From Sporolactobacillus sp. CQH2019 (GTDB lineage Bacteria; Bacillota; Bacilli; Bacillales; Sporolactobacillaceae): DNA of 64,000 bases. Both the position numbers and the translations under genes were made by a program. Within the stretch, counting starts at the first letter, position 1, and each line of letters begins with the position of its first letter. Shown piece by piece: positions 16,965 to 27,427 of this stretch. Location of the stretch: assembly GCF_028765345.1 (NCBI RefSeq), contig NZ_JARAJZ010000003.1, forward strand, positions 239,595 through 303,594. The letters run 5' to 3'. The notes beneath the pieces were generated by a model. The model was not told where the DNA came from and ran no database searches. It was given only the letters and a program-made list of their open reading frames with translations.

Positions 16965-17660
16965 ATGGACGACATGATTTTGATGCAGAATGTCTGGAAA
17001 GCTTATCCAAACGGCGTGATGGCGCTGAACGGCATCGATCTGTCCGTGAAGCAGGGAGAGTTTGTCTATATTGTCGGTCCGAGCGGGGCCGGAAAATCTA
17101 CATTCATAAAAATGATCTTCAGAGAATTGAAACCGACAAGAGGAAAGATTTTCGTTAACCATAAAAATATTGCTACGCTCAGAGAACGGCAGGTCCCTTA
17201 TTTCAGGAGGAAAATCGGTGTTGTTTTTCAGGATTTCCGTCTGCTCCCGAAATTGACGGTTTATGAAAATGTCGCGTTTGCGCTGGAAGTCATTGAGGAA
17301 GATCCGGAAGTGATCAAAAAGCGGGTAATGGAAGTGCTCGATCTTGTCGGGCTGAAGCATAAGCTGCGTTCTTTTCCCGATCAATTGTCCGGAGGCGAGC
17401 AGCAGCGCGTGTCGATTGCCCGTTCGATCTGCAACAGACCGCCGGTTCTGATTGCCGATGAACCGACGGGAAATCTTGATCCGGAGACGTCCTGGCAGAT
17501 TATGGAGGTCTTTACGCGGATCAATGAACAGGGGACAACGGTCGTTATGGCGACGCATAACAAGGACATCGTGAATCGGGTCAGGCACAGAGTCATTGCG
17601 CTCGAAAGCGGCATGATTGTCCGGGATGAGCAGGAAGGTGAATACGGCTATGAAGCCTAG
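16965..17660 (+). CDS. ftsE: Cell-division ABC transporter ATP-binding protein FtsE
   Basis: FtsE, the ATPase partner of FtsX; the pair controls peptidoglycan hydrolases (CwlO in B. subtilis) and, in Bacillus, sporulation entry. The 231-residue protein has Walker A GPSGAGKST, the Q-loop VFQDFRLL, signature LSGGEQQR, Walker B VLIADEPTGNLDP and the H-loop THNKD. ATG 16965 follows GGGGG at suitable distance; ATG 16974 would give the N terminus MILMQNVWKAYPNG seen in other FtsE but has no ribosome site. It overlaps ftsX by 11 bp. Confidence 0.96.
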   Translation: MDDMILMQNVWKAYPNGVMALNGIDLSVKQGEFVYIVGPSGAGKSTFIKMIFRELKPTRGKIFVNHKNIATLRERQVPYFRRKIGVVFQDFRLLPKLTVYENVAFALEVIEEDPEVIKKRVMEVLDLVGLKHKLRSFPDQLSGGEQQRVSIARSICNRPPVLIADEPTGNLDPETSWQIMEVFTRINEQGTTVVMATHNKDIVNRVRHRVIALESGMIVRDEQEGEYGYEA

Positions 17661-18543
17661 GACACTGAAGAGGCACATCAATGAAAGCTTTAAGAGCCTT
17701 GCCCGCAACGGCTGGATGACCTTCGCATCGGTGAGTGCGGTGACCGTGTCGCTCGTCCTGGTCGGATTGTTTCTCATGGTCATGTTTAATCTGAACAAAA
17801 TCGCCGGAGATATCGAAAACGATGTACAGGTACGCGTCTACATCGACCAGTCCGCGACAGGCACGCAGCAGAATCAGCTGAAGAGCAATCTCAAGCAGGT
17901 CAAAAATGTCCAGTCGGTCACGTTTCAGTCAAAACAGCAGGGACTGAACAATCTGCTGCAGAGCATGGGCAGCGACAAATCGACTTTTCAGGATCTGCAG
18001 AAGCAGAATCCGCTGCCCAATGTTTTTATTCTGAAAACGAGCCGCCCGGAGCAGACCGTTCAGGTTGCACAGGAAGTCAGAAGCCTGCCGTATGTTTCCG
18101 ATGTGCGCTACGGCAAGGGAACGGTTGAAAAGATGTTTCAGTTTGTCAGCATCGCGAGGAATGTCGGGATTGTTTTGATTATCGGGCTCCTGTTTACCTC
18201 CGTTTTTCTGATTGCCAATACGATCAAACTGACGATTGTGGCAAGGCGGCGCGAGATCGAAATCATGAAGCTCGTCGGTGCCACCAATGCCTTTGTCCGC
18301 TGGCCCTATTTTATTGAAGGACTGATTATGGGAATACTTGGTTCGATCATTCCGGTTATTCTTGTTATGATTGTTTATCATTTTGCCTATTATAATCTTG
18401 GAGGCAGCTTATCTCAAATGTTCATCAGGTTGATTCCTTATCAGACGATGACAAGCAATCTCAGCCTGCTGCTCATCGGGATCGGAGCGGCAATCGGCGT
18501 CTGGGGCAGCCTGAATTCGGTGCGCAAATTCCTCAAAGTCTGA
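17650..18543 (+). CDS. ftsX: Cell-division ABC transporter permease FtsX
   Basis: FtsX, membrane partner of FtsE. The 297-residue protein has an N-terminal membrane helix after a short cytoplasmic tail (MKPRTLKRHINESFKSLARN), an extracellular loop of about residues 45-165 that would contact the hydrolase or its adaptor, and three further C-terminal helices with the FtsX-type ARRREIEIMKLVGATNAFVRWPY turn. The start at ATG 17650 lies within the end of ftsE, with AGGAAGG about 12 nt upstream, so translation is coupled. Confidence 0.95.
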   Translation: MKPRTLKRHINESFKSLARNGWMTFASVSAVTVSLVLVGLFLMVMFNLNKIAGDIENDVQVRVYIDQSATGTQQNQLKSNLKQVKNVQSVTFQSKQQGLNNLLQSMGSDKSTFQDLQKQNPLPNVFILKTSRPEQTVQVAQEVRSLPYVSDVRYGKGTVEKMFQFVSIARNVGIVLIIGLLFTSVFLIANTIKLTIVARRREIEIMKLVGATNAFVRWPYFIEGLIMGILGSIIPVILVMIVYHFAYYNLGGSLSQMFIRLIPYQTMTSNLSLLLIGIGAAIGVWGSLNSVRKFLKV

Positions 18544-18580
18544 ACTAGGTGAAAGCCCGGAAGGCGTCGATGTTCTTTTT

Positions 18581-18609
18581 TGGACAAAAGGCCGCTGATG
18601 CTGTATGAT
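18581..18609 (+). promoter_or_regulatory. Sigma-A-type promoter of ctpB
   Basis: TGGACA (18581-18586; 5 of 6 to TTGACA), 17-nt spacer, TATGAT (18604-18609; 5 of 6 to TATAAT). It lies 76 bp before the protease gene and separates it from ftsEX. Confidence 0.6.
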
Positions 18610-18684
18610 CACGGTCGCTCAGGTTATTTATCGCCCGGATGATTCGGGCGGACTGGGCGACTGAGTTGGAGGAGGCAGTTTTTT

Positions 18685-20148
18685 ATGAAAAAATTCAGCG
18701 GCAAAGTCGTCGCTTTGCTGATGGCGGTCTCGCTGATCGTCGGGGCGGCGGGGTCCTATGCGGTATTCAGTTTTATCAATAGAAACAACCCCGTTTCCGT
18801 TCCTGCATCGTCTGCTGTTTCCGGTTCTACTGCAGTTAGCAGTGAGGCATCGAAAGTGCAGGCGATTCATGATTTGATCGAAAAGGATTATTTTCAGAAA
18901 ATAGACAGCCAGAAGCTGTATGACGGTGCAATTAACGGTATGATCCAGACACTCGGCGATCCCTTTTCGAGTTATATGAGCGCTCAGTCGGCTTCCGATT
19001 TCAACCAGTCTCTGTCTTCTTCTTTCCAGGGTATCGGTGCCGAAGTTCAGATGGTCGGCAACAAGATCAGCATCGTGTCGCCGATAAAGGGTTCTCCGGC
19101 CGAGAAAGCAGGACTCAGGCCGAATGACCAGATTGTCTCGATCAACGGCCGGTCTACCGACGGGATGGATGTCAATCAAGCCGTTGCCAAAATCCGCGGA
19201 AAAAAAGGGACGACGGTTAAGATCGGGATCAAGCGCAGCGGGGTCAGCAATGAACTGATGTTTTCGATCAAGCGCGACGTTATTCCGATTCAGACGGTCG
19301 ACAGCCGGATGATCAAGCAGAACGGCCGGCCGATCGGATACATTGCGATCACTCAATTTAATGAGAATACGGATAAAGAATTTTCCAAGGCACTGACGTC
19401 GCTTCAGAATCAGAAGATGGAAGGGCTGATCATTGATGTCCGCGGCAATCCGGGCGGCTATCTTCAGGCGGTGGAGAAAATCGCCAATCTGCTGATTCCA
19501 GATAACAAGCCGGTCGTCCAGATCGAAGACCGTCAGGGTAAAAAACAGCCGTTCTATTCGACTCTTAAAACCAAAAAGAGTTATCCGATTGTCGGCCTGA
19601 TCGACGGCGGCAGCGCCTCCGCCTCAGAGATTCTGGCCGGTGCGCTTCATGAAGCGGGCGGCTATCCGCTCGTCGGAGTCAAGTCGTTCGGCAAGGGAAC
19701 GGTTCAACAGGGCATCGCGCTGTCCGATAACAGCGAACTGAAGCTGACCACCGATAAATGGCTGACTCCGGACGGAAACTGGATTCACAAAAAAGGCATT
19801 CAGCCGACCGTCGCAGTTCAGCAGCCGGCCTATTTCTTTGCCAGCCCGCTGACATTGAAAAACGGACAGACGCTGAAGTATGATCAGACGGGGACGTCTG
19901 TTGCCGACGCGCAGCAGATGCTTGTCGGCGCCGGTTTCGATCCGAAACGGACGGACGGTTATTTCAGCACCAATACGGAACTGGCCGTGAAAGCTTTCCA
20001 GCAATCGGCGGGGCTGCCTGTCACGGGCACGATTGATCAGAAAACCGCGGATGCGCTGCAAGCAAAAACACTGGCCGCGATTACGAACCCGAAAAATGAT
20101 CTCCAGCTTAACGCGGCGATTCAGGAAATCGAAAAGGCCGTTAAGTGA
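18685..20148 (+). CDS. ctpB: C-terminal processing peptidase CtpB-like (S41, PDZ, peptidoglycan-binding)
   Basis: A secreted or membrane-tethered S41 serine protease, 487 residues. In order: N-terminal signal anchor (residues 7-30), a PDZ domain (about 110-195, GIGAEVQMVGNKISIVSPIKG), the S41 catalytic domain with the nucleophile in GGSASASEILAGAL and the general-base lysine in SFGKGTVQQG, and a C-terminal peptidoglycan-binding domain (about 400-460, DAQQMLVGAGFDPKRTDGYF). In B. subtilis CtpB cleaves SpoIVFA to trigger sigma-K activation, and ctpB sits after ftsX as here. ATG 18685 follows GGAGGAGG. The role in sporulation is by homology and synteny; CtpA is the alternative paralogue. Confidence 0.92.
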   Translation: MKKFSGKVVALLMAVSLIVGAAGSYAVFSFINRNNPVSVPASSAVSGSTAVSSEASKVQAIHDLIEKDYFQKIDSQKLYDGAINGMIQTLGDPFSSYMSAQSASDFNQSLSSSFQGIGAEVQMVGNKISIVSPIKGSPAEKAGLRPNDQIVSINGRSTDGMDVNQAVAKIRGKKGTTVKIGIKRSGVSNELMFSIKRDVIPIQTVDSRMIKQNGRPIGYIAITQFNENTDKEFSKALTSLQNQKMEGLIIDVRGNPGGYLQAVEKIANLLIPDNKPVVQIEDRQGKKQPFYSTLKTKKSYPIVGLIDGGSASASEILAGALHEAGGYPLVGVKSFGKGTVQQGIALSDNSELKLTTDKWLTPDGNWIHKKGIQPTVAVQQPAYFFASPLTLKNGQTLKYDQTGTSVADAQQMLVGAGFDPKRTDGYFSTNTELAVKAFQQSAGLPVTGTIDQKTADALQAKTLAAITNPKNDLQLNAAIQEIEKAVK

Positions 20149-20196
20149 ACGGGAAAACGGATAGAACGCGTTCAGAAAAATCATTCGAATAGGAAA

Positions 20197-20246
20197 GAGG
20201 CAGGATATTTATGTTTTTTTTGTGAATATCCTGCTTCTTCTTTTTT
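20197..20246 (+). terminator. Terminator of ctpB
   Basis: GAGGCAGGATATT pairs with AATATCCTGCTTC across a T-rich loop, followed by TTCTTTTTT. Confidence 0.8.
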
Positions 20247-20373
20247 GGCTGATCCTGCTTTCGACTCATTTTTAAGCCGGCTGACACAGGGGAGAAAGTC
20301 CCGGGGTTTCGTCCCTGTCTTGTATTCACCTGTTTTTGCCACAGAATTTATTTCCGAAAGGAAGGAAGTTTAG

Positions 20374-20403
20374 TTCACAGATCATATGCAATTGCTGTAT
20401 TCT
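20374..20403 (+). promoter_or_regulatory. Possible sigma-A promoter of minJ
   Basis: TTCACA (20374-20379), 18-nt spacer, TATTCT (20398-20403), ending 46 bp before the minJ start. The rest of the 300-bp gap holds the ctpB terminator; swrA, which lies here in B. subtilis, is absent. Confidence 0.45.
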
Positions 20404-20448
20404 TAACATATCGGGAATTTCTATTTGATCGTTTTGGGGGAATTGCGG

Positions 20449-21651
20449 ATGGGTGACGTCATACGTTCGATACTTCTGGGGATTGCTTCGTTTTTCTATA
20501 ATCCCGTATTTTATTTACTGGTTCTGGGCCTGTTCCTGTTCAGCATTCAGCGGGTCAAGCGGGAACGGCTTTCGTTTCATATTAAGGCTTACGGGATGTT
20601 CAACACGGTATTTGCGAGCGTGGCGCCGAGCCTGATCATGGGGGCGTTCGGTTCAGCGTTGCTGCTCCTGTCCGGGACCGCTCTGCCGGCGGGAGTGATC
20701 GTGCTGCTCTCGTGTGCCTATCTTTTGATTATGCTGACCACTCAGCTCCGCTTTCTTTCGCCCGCAATCGCGGGCGGGGCGGCAATGATCGTAGCTTATT
20801 GGCTCCCCAATATCAGAACACCCTATCCGCTTGTTAACGGGTGGATTGACGACATCCGCGGCGTCGACTTTTTTTCCTTCGGCATTTTTCTTGTTACGGG
20901 GCTCCTGATTGAGTGCCTGCTCGTGTACGGCTGGGGCGCGCGGCAGACTTCGCCCCGTCTGATCGACAGCCGGCGCGGAAGCAAGGTCGGCGCCCATGAA
21001 GCGAGCGCACTGTGGATTGTTCCGCTGTTTTTTCTTGTCCCGTCCGCAGGTCCGGTCGGATCGATCGGGCTGTGGCCGTTTGTATCCGGCTCCGGGCATT
21101 CGTTCGGCTTCGCGCTATTTCCGCTTGGCGTCGGAATCGCTCAGCTGATCACGCATACGCTCCCGAAACGGGCCGTCCGCACCACCGGCCATTGGCTTCT
21201 TGTGAATTTTTTTGTCACCGGACTCTTTGTCGGCCTTTCTTATCTGTTTCACCTTCCGCTTCTTGCCGTTATCGGAGGCGCTCTGGCCCTGATCGGCCGG
21301 CTTGCCCTGATCGGATATCATCATTATCTGCGGGAGAAACGGCCGTTCTATTTTATCAGGCCGACAAAAGGTATCCGCGTGGTCGGCGTTATTCCGAACT
21401 CGCTCGGCGACAGGATGGGCATCAGGCTGGGGGAGGAGATCCTTCGTGTGAACGATCAGGACGTTGTCGGCGAATATGATTTTTACGAAGCGCTGCAGCA
21501 ACGGGCCGCTTACTGCAAACTGGAGGTGATCGACCGCTTCGGGGAACCGCGTTTCGCCAAGGGGCCGATCCATCAGGATGACGGACACCGAATCGGACTG
21601 CTTTTTCTTGAAGCCGAGGAATGGCTGGATAATAGAAAGACAAAAGCGTGA
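20449..21651 (+). CDS. minJ: MinJ-like PDZ membrane protein, division-site topology factor
   Basis: A 400-residue polytopic membrane protein ending in a PDZ domain (about residues 305-385, RPTKGIRVVGVIPNSLGDRMGI). In B. subtilis MinJ bridges DivIVA and MinD to keep division away from used septa and poles, and its gene follows ctpB (and swrA), as here. About seven hydrophobic helices cover residues 8-300. ATG 20449 has GGGGGAA 7 nt upstream; the TTG at 20425 would add eight residues without a ribosome site. The function is by synteny and architecture. Confidence 0.85.
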   Translation: MGDVIRSILLGIASFFYNPVFYLLVLGLFLFSIQRVKRERLSFHIKAYGMFNTVFASVAPSLIMGAFGSALLLLSGTALPAGVIVLLSCAYLLIMLTTQLRFLSPAIAGGAAMIVAYWLPNIRTPYPLVNGWIDDIRGVDFFSFGIFLVTGLLIECLLVYGWGARQTSPRLIDSRRGSKVGAHEASALWIVPLFFLVPSAGPVGSIGLWPFVSGSGHSFGFALFPLGVGIAQLITHTLPKRAVRTTGHWLLVNFFVTGLFVGLSYLFHLPLLAVIGGALALIGRLALIGYHHYLREKRPFYFIRPTKGIRVVGVIPNSLGDRMGIRLGEEILRVNDQDVVGEYDFYEALQQRAAYCKLEVIDRFGEPRFAKGPIHQDDGHRIGLLFLEAEEWLDNRKTKA

Positions 21652-21961
21652 CCGAAGCATCGAATACTATTTTTGGAACAGGATCCGGCAGCGGAGGCCG
21701 CCCGTATCGATTTCCAGCTTTTCAGAAAAAAGTATGGAATTCGGCTTTGAGAGGTGCGCTGCCCGCAGGTTCTGAAAGCGAGATCCGAGGCGGCCGTCCC
21801 GTGCCCGGATGTTCCAATTTTTTAATGTTACTGTCAGACCGAAGGCACTGTAAAAAAAATTCGAACGACAAAAGAGTTATCATTGATGAATTTTCTTTTA
21901 TTGTGCTATTCTTGATTTAAGTAGCCTACTAAATTAAGAGAAGGGAGCCAAAATATAACAG
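21652..21961 (+). promoter_or_regulatory. Upstream region and promoter of abrB
   Basis: 310 bp with no gene. TTGATG (21883-21888), 18-nt spacer, TATTCT (21907-21912) is a plausible sigma-A promoter. The ribosome site AAGGGAG (21941-21947) is 14 nt from the ATG, unusually far; an in-frame TAA just before the ATG excludes an earlier start. Confidence 0.5.
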
Positions 21962-22258
21962 ATGAAATCAACCGGAATTGTACGAAAAGTCGACGAGCTC
22001 GGCCGTGTTGTGATACCAATCGAGCTGAGAAGAACAATGAATATAAAAGAAGGCGATCCGCTGGAAATTTTCACCGAGGATGATCGCATTATTTTTAAAA
22101 AGTATGTTCCGAGCATGGCCTGCTTGATCACAAACGAAGTATCGCCCGACAATCTTGTTCTGGCGAATGGCAAACTGATTCTGAGCCGAAAAGCTGCCAA
22201 GGCCGTTGTCCAGGAAATTGAAAAATATATCGGTGCGGATGCAAAGTCCGATTCCTGA
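21962..22258 (+). CDS. abrB: Transition-state regulator AbrB
   Basis: A 98-residue AbrB. The N-terminal swapped-hairpin DNA-binding domain (MKSTGIVRKVDELGRVVIPI, ELRRTM) is nearly identical to B. subtilis AbrB, and the conserved cysteine of SMACLITNEVS is present. It is a global repressor of stationary-phase, biofilm and competence genes, released when Spo0A-P accumulates. In B. subtilis abrB lies elsewhere, near metS, so this placement between minJ and uvrB is different; Abh is the alternative paralogue, but the N terminus favours AbrB. Confidence 0.93.
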   Translation: MKSTGIVRKVDELGRVVIPIELRRTMNIKEGDPLEIFTEDDRIIFKKYVPSMACLITNEVSPDNLVLANGKLILSRKAAKAVVQEIEKYIGADAKSDS

Positions 22259-22274
22259 TTTTGATAACGGCCGG

Positions 22275-22310
22275 AACGTTTCCATGCGATGTGTGGAGAC
22301 GTTTTATTTG
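22275..22310 (+). terminator. Terminator of abrB
   Basis: AACGTTTCCA pairs with TGGAGACGTT (one wobble) around a nine-base loop, then TTATTTG. Confidence 0.6.
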
Positions 22311-22327
22311 TCTATGAAAATAATTTT

Positions 22328-22378
22328 AGAATATCTGTTCGTATCATTTGCCTTTTATAAAGTGTCCTGTGGTATACT
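22328..22378 (+). promoter_or_regulatory. uvrBA promoter with a LexA-like box
   Basis: TGGTATACT (22370-22378) is an extended -10. About 30 nt upstream, AGAATATCTGTTCG (22328-22341) resembles the Gram-positive LexA/DinR box CGAACRNRYGTTYC, with an intact right half. uvrBA is in the SOS regulon of B. subtilis. The left half-site is poor. Confidence 0.45.
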
Positions 22379-22414
22379 TTGAGTAACGATTCATGCCAAT
22401 TGGAGGGCAGACGA

Positions 22415-24385
22415 ATGGATTTTCAGCTTGTATCAGATTACAAACCGCAGGGAGATCAGCCCGCGGCGATTCGCGAGCTGGTGGAAGGAATCAGGCACGG
22501 GAAAAAGCATCAGACTCTGCTCGGAGCAACCGGAACAGGCAAGACGTTTACCATGTCCAATGTGATTGCCGAGGTCAAGAAGCCGACGCTGGTCATCGCC
22601 CACAATAAGACGCTTGCCGGCCAGCTTTACAGCGAGTTTAAAGATTTTTTTCCGAATAATGCGGTCGAGTATTTTGTCAGCTATTACGATTACTATCAGC
22701 CGGAAGCGTATATTCCGCAGACGGATACCTATATAGAAAAGGATTCAAGCATTAATGACGAAATCGATAAACTGCGGCACTCGGCTACCAGCTCTCTGTT
22801 CGAAAGACGCGATGTCATTATCGTAGCGAGCGTTTCGTGCATTTACGGGCTGGGTTCTCCTGAAGAATACAGTTCGCTTGTTGTTTCGCTGAGGCCCGGG
22901 ATGGAAAAAGACCGCGACGCGATGCTGCGCGAACTGGTCAATATCCAGTACACGCGCAATGACATCAATTTCAGCCGCGGAACGTTCCGGGTGCATGGGG
23001 ACGTTGTCGAAATTTTTCCGGCCTCGCGGGACGATCACTGTATCCGCGTTGAATTTTTCGGCGATGAAATCGAGCGCCTGACCGAGATGGATCCGGTGAC
23101 GGGGGAAATTGTCGGCGAGCGGGAACATGTCGCCATCTACCCTGCGTCCCACTTTGTTACGGGACAGGAGAAAATGAAACGCGCCATTACGAATATTCAG
23201 GATGAACTGGAGGAAAGACTGAAGGAGCTGCGCGACAACGGAAAACTGCTGGAAGCACAGCGCCTTGAGCAGCGGACACGCTATGATCTGGAGATGATGG
23301 AGGAAGTCGGATTCTGTTCCGGCATCGAAAACTATTCCCGTCATCTGACGTTTAGAAAAGCAGGCGAAGCGCCTTATACGCTGATGGATTATTTTCCGGA
23401 AGACTTTCTGATTATGGTGGATGAATCCCATGCCACGCTGCCTCAGGTCAGGGCGATGTACAATGGCGATCAAGCACGGAAAAATGTGCTTGTGGAGCAT
23501 GGATTCCGCCTGCCCTCGGCCAAGGACAACCGTCCGTTAAAATTCGAGGAGTTTGAGGAGAAGGTGAACCAGATCGTCTATGTCTCGGCAACGCCGGCCG
23601 ACTACGAACTGGAGCACTCGGGAAAACCGATTGAGCAGATTATCCGTCCGACCGGGCTGCTGGACCCGAAAGTCGAAGTGCGGCCGATCAAGGGGCAGAT
23701 CGACGACCTGCTTGATGAGATCAATCTTCGTGTGAAACATGGGGAGCGTGTGCTGGTTACAACGCTGACGAAGAAGATGGCCGAAAATCTGACCGATTAT
23801 CTGAAAGGAATGGGTGTCAAGGTACGCTATCTGCATTCGGAAGTCAAGACACTGGATCGGATCGAAATCATCCGCGACCTGCGCCGCGGCGAATTCGATG
23901 TACTGGTCGGCATCAACCTGCTTAGAGAGGGCCTGGATATTCCTGAGGTTTCGCTGGTTGCGATACTGGATGCGGACAAGGAGGGTTTCCTGAGGTCCGA
24001 ACGCTCGCTGATTCAGACGATCGGACGTGCGGCGCGCAATGCGGAAGGCAAGGTGATCCTCTATGCGGACCGCATCACCGATTCGATGCGGACGGCAATG
24101 GATGAAACCGCGCGCCGGCGCAAAATTCAGGCGGCGTTTAACCAAGTTCACCACATTACTCCTCAAACCATCAAAAAGGCGATACCGGAACTGATCCAGG
24201 CAACCTATTCCGTGGAGAGCGGCAACGGCAGCGGAAAGAAGAAAAAACGGAAACTGACGAAGTCCGAGCGTAAGAAAACAATCGTCAGCATGGAACAGGA
24301 AATGAAAAAAGCGGCAAAAACACTCGACTTCGAGCGAGCTGCCGAACTGAGGGATATTATCTACGAACTGAAGGCGGAGGGATAA
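22415..24385 (+). CDS. uvrB: Excinuclease ABC subunit UvrB
   Basis: UvrB, the helicase-like damage-verification subunit of nucleotide excision repair. The 656-residue protein has Walker A GATGTGKT (about residue 37), the beta-hairpin region [20 protein letters not shown], the MVDESH Walker B, helicase motifs [20 protein letters not shown] and [10 protein letters not shown], and the C-terminal UVR domain that contacts UvrC ([16 protein letters not shown]). ATG 22415 has TGGAGGG at 7 nt; a TTG at 22379 would add 12 residues. uvrA follows after 7 bp. Confidence 0.98.
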   Translation: MDFQLVSDYKPQGDQPAAIRELVEGIRHGKKHQTLLGATGTGKTFTMSNVIAEVKKPTLVIAHNKTLAGQLYSEFKDFFPNNAVEYFVSYYDYYQPEAYIPQTDTYIEKDSSINDEIDKLRHSATSSLFERRDVIIVASVSCIYGLGSPEEYSSLVVSLRPGMEKDRDAMLRELVNIQYTRNDINFSRGTFRVHGDVVEIFPASRDDHCIRVEFFGDEIERLTEMDPVTGEIVGEREHVAIYPASHFVTGQEKMKRAITNIQDELEERLKELRDNGKLLEAQRLEQRTRYDLEMMEEVGFCSGIENYSRHLTFRKAGEAPYTLMDYFPEDFLIMVDESHATLPQVRAMYNGDQARKNVLVEHGFRLPSAKDNRPLKFEEFEEKVNQIVYVSATPADYELEHSGKPIEQIIRPTGLLDPKVEVRPIKGQIDDLLDEINLRVKHGERVLVTTLTKKMAENLTDYLKGMGVKVRYLHSEVKTLDRIEIIRDLRRGEFDVLVGINLLREGLDIPEVSLVAILDADKEGFLRSERSLIQTIGRAARNAEGKVILYADRITDSMRTAMDETARRRKIQAAFNQVHHITPQTIKKAIPELIQATYSVESGNGSGKKKKRKLTKSERKKTIVSMEQEMKKAAKTLDFERAAELRDIIYELKAEG

Positions 24386-24392
24386 CGGGCCT

Positions 24393-27275
24393 ATGGTGTT
24401 GGAAAATATTGTTGTTAAGGGCGCACGCGAACACAATCTGAAAAATGTCAATGTGACGATCCCGCGGGATAAGATGGTCGTCATTACCGGCCTGTCCGGT
24501 TCCGGGAAGTCCTCGCTCGCCTTCGACACGATCTATGCCGAAGGGCAGCGGCGCTATGTGGAATCGCTGTCCGCATACGCCCGCCAGTTCCTTGGCCAGA
24601 CGAATAAGCCGGATGTCGACGCAATTGAAGGGCTGTCGCCGGCCATTTCGATTGATCAGAAGACAACCAGCCATAATCCCCGGTCGACGGTCGGAACGGT
24701 CACCGAGATTTATGATTATCTGCGCCTGCTGTTCGCACGCGTCGGCCACCCGTTCTGCCCGAATCACGGGATTGAGATTACCTCGCAGACAATTGAACAG
24801 ATGGCGGACCGGGTGCTCGCTTATCCGGAACGGACGAAACTGCAGATTCTGGCGCCGATTGTATCCGGAAGGAAGGGGACCCAGGCCAAAGTCTTCGAGG
24901 AGATTAAGAAAAAAGGGTATGTCCGCGTCCGTGTGGACGGCGAGATGCGTGAAGTAGCTGATGAAATAAAACTGGAAAAAAATAAAAAGCACAACGTCGA
25001 CGTCGTGATTGACCGGATCATTCTCAAACCGGGGATCGAAGGGCGGCTGTCCGATTCGCTCGAAGCGGCGACCGGGTTATCGGGCGGCCGGGTTGTCGTC
25101 GATATCATCGGCGGAGAAGAGCTGCTTTTTTCCGAACAGCATTCCTGTCCGTACTGCGGCTTTTCCATCGGCGAGATGGAGCCGAGACTGTTTTCGTTTA
25201 ACAGTCCATTCGGGGCTTGTCCCGACTGTGACGGCCTCGGCTCAAGAATGGAAGTGGATCCGGATCTGGTGATACCGGATCCGGACAAGTCGCTGTCGGA
25301 CGGCGCCATCGCGGCGTGGGAACCGACGAGCTCGCAGTACTATCCTCAGCTGCTGCGGGCCGCCTGTTCCCATTTCGGGATCGATATGAATGTGCCGGTC
25401 CGCGATCTTCCCAAAGATCAATGGAAGATCATTCTTTATGGAGCAGGGATGGAGCGCATCCATTTTCATTATGAGAACGAGTTCGGCGACGTTCGTGATA
25501 AGGACATGTATTTTGAAGGGGTCATTCCGAATATCGCCCGCCGCTATCGGGAGACGGCCTCCGATTTTACCCGTGAACAAATGTCGGAGTACATGACGCA
25601 GAAAGCCTGCCCGTCCTGCCACGGCTATCGTCTCCGCCCGGAAGCGCTGGCCGTGAAAATCGGAGGCAAGCACATCGGCGAGGTGACGGAACTTCCGATC
25701 AGAGAATCATTAAAATTTTTTGATTCACTGAATCTGACTGCGAAGGAGCAGTCGATCGCCCGCCTGGTTCTGCGCGAGATTAAACAGCGCACTCAGTTCC
25801 TGATCGATGTCGGGCTGGATTACCTGACATTGAGCCGTGCCGCCGGGACGCTCTCGGGCGGCGAAGCGCAGCGCATCCGTCTGGCGACGCAGATCGGTTC
25901 ACAGCTGATGGGGGTGCTTTATATCCTGGATGAGCCGTCGATCGGCCTGCATCAGCGCGACAATGACCGGCTGATCCGGACGCTGCTCAATATGCGTGAT
26001 CTCGGCAATACGCTGATCATTGTCGAACATGACGAAGATACGATGCTCGCATCGGATTACATTATTGACGTTGGTCCGGGCGCTGGGGAACACGGCGGGC
26101 AGATTACGGCGCAGGGTTCGCCGAAAGAGATCATGGAGAATGAGCATTCGCTGACCGGGCAGTACCTTTCCGGGAAGAAATTTATTCCCATTCCGCGGAA
26201 ACGGAGAAAAGTCACAAAACGGGCGATCAAAGTTGAAGGTGCCGGTGCCAATAATCTGAAGAATATTACCGTCAGTTTTCCGCTCGGCGTCATGACCGTT
26301 GTCACCGGGGTTTCCGGCTCCGGAAAAAGCACCCTTGTCAACGAGGTTTTGTTTAAGGCGCTTGCCCAGAAGCTGAACGGCCGCCGGGAAGCGCCCGGCG
26401 AATTTAAGCGGATCCGGGGGATCAAGGAGCTTGACCGGGTCATCCAGATTGATCAGACGCCGATCGGCCGCACGCCGCGTTCCAACCCGGCAACCTACAC
26501 GGGTGTATTTGATATGATCCGCGAGGTGTTCGCCGCCACGAACGAGGCGAAAGTAAGAGGTTATAAAAAAGGCCGTTTCAGCTTCAACATAAAAGGCGGG
26601 CGCTGCGAAGCATGTACCGGAGACGGGATTATCAAGATTGAGATGCACTTTCTGCCCGATGTTTATGTACCTTGCGAAGTCTGCCACGGCAAACGTTATA
26701 ATCGCGAGACGCTTGACGTAACCTATAAAGGAAAAACAATCGCCGATGTACTTGACATGACCGTGGAAGAAGGACTGGAGTTCTTCAAAAATGTGCCGAG
26801 GATCAAACGCCGGCTGGAGCCGCTTTTTGCAGTCGGTCTCGGCTATATCCGTCTCGGCCAGCCGGCAACAACGCTGTCCGGCGGCGAGGCGCAGCGGGTC
26901 AAACTGGCGTCCCAGCTCTACAGGCGGACGAAGGGGCGCGCACTCTATATTCTGGATGAGCCGACGACCGGGCTCCATACCGACGATATAGCCCGGCTGC
27001 TTGCCGTTCTTCAGGAACTGGTCAACAGCGGCGACACCGTTTTGATCATCGAGCACAATCTTGATGTGATAAAATCCGCGGATTACCTAATCGATCTCGG
27101 ACCCGAAGGCGGCGACGGCGGAGGCATGGTCGTAGCCTCCGGCACACCGGAACAAGTGGCTGAAATTCCGGAATCGTATACAGGCAGGTATTTAAAGCCG
27201 GTTCTGGAAAGGGATCGGAAACGAATGGACGACCGTGCCGGTAAACCGGAGCGCACGGCCGAGAAGGCGCGCTGA
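24393..27275 (+). CDS. uvrA: Excinuclease ABC subunit UvrA
   Basis: UvrA, the dimeric damage-sensing ATPase, 960 residues. It has two ABC modules (GLSGSGKSS near residue 31 and GVSGSGKST near 641, each with an LSGGEAQR signature) and Cys-rich zinc modules (CPYCGFS...[18 protein letters not shown]...CEVCHG). ATG 24393 has GGCGGAGGG upstream. Translation is probably coupled to uvrB through the 7-bp gap. Length and motifs are normal. Confidence 0.98.
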   Translation: MVLENIVVKGAREHNLKNVNVTIPRDKMVVITGLSGSGKSSLAFDTIYAEGQRRYVESLSAYARQFLGQTNKPDVDAIEGLSPAISIDQKTTSHNPRSTVGTVTEIYDYLRLLFARVGHPFCPNHGIEITSQTIEQMADRVLAYPERTKLQILAPIVSGRKGTQAKVFEEIKKKGYVRVRVDGEMREVADEIKLEKNKKHNVDVVIDRIILKPGIEGRLSDSLEAATGLSGGRVVVDIIGGEELLFSEQHSCPYCGFSIGEMEPRLFSFNSPFGACPDCDGLGSRMEVDPDLVIPDPDKSLSDGAIAAWEPTSSQYYPQLLRAACSHFGIDMNVPVRDLPKDQWKIILYGAGMERIHFHYENEFGDVRDKDMYFEGVIPNIARRYRETASDFTREQMSEYMTQKACPSCHGYRLRPEALAVKIGGKHIGEVTELPIRESLKFFDSLNLTAKEQSIARLVLREIKQRTQFLIDVGLDYLTLSRAAGTLSGGEAQRIRLATQIGSQLMGVLYILDEPSIGLHQRDNDRLIRTLLNMRDLGNTLIIVEHDEDTMLASDYIIDVGPGAGEHGGQITAQGSPKEIMENEHSLTGQYLSGKKFIPIPRKRRKVTKRAIKVEGAGANNLKNITVSFPLGVMTVVTGVSGSGKSTLVNEVLFKALAQKLNGRREAPGEFKRIRGIKELDRVIQIDQTPIGRTPRSNPATYTGVFDMIREVFAATNEAKVRGYKKGRFSFNIKGGRCEACTGDGIIKIEMHFLPDVYVPCEVCHGKRYNRETLDVTYKGKTIADVLDMTVEEGLEFFKNVPRIKRRLEPLFAVGLGYIRLGQPATTLSGGEAQRVKLASQLYRRTKGRALYILDEPTTGLHTDDIARLLAVLQELVNSGDTVLIIEHNLDVIKSADYLIDLGPEGGDGGGMVVASGTPEQVAEIPESYTGRYLKPVLERDRKRMDDRAGKPERTAEKAR

Positions 27276-27342
27276 AAAAGCGCCTCGCCCGCTCCGCCCG
27301 AAACAAAAATCGGCCGATTGCTCCGGGAATGTGAATCTTTTT

Positions 27343-27372
27343 TTGAAATCATTAGATTCCGCTTGTTATTCT
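27343..27372 (+). promoter_or_regulatory. Possible promoter of the pspC-yvlD pair
   Basis: TTGAAA (27343-27348), 18-nt spacer, TATTCT (27367-27372), ending 55 bp before the PspC-domain gene. Confidence 0.4.
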
Positions 27373-27427
27373 GTATTCCGAGAGGTTATAGTTAAATTAC
27401 GGCGGAAAGCGACAGGAGGAAAGTGCT

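Noticed and set aside
21860-21872. Spo0A box near abrB (TTTGTCGTTCGAA on the - strand)
   Set aside because: Only the TTTGTCG part fits the 0A box and it lies upstream of the promoter rather than downstream as in B. subtilis abrB; too weak to annotate.
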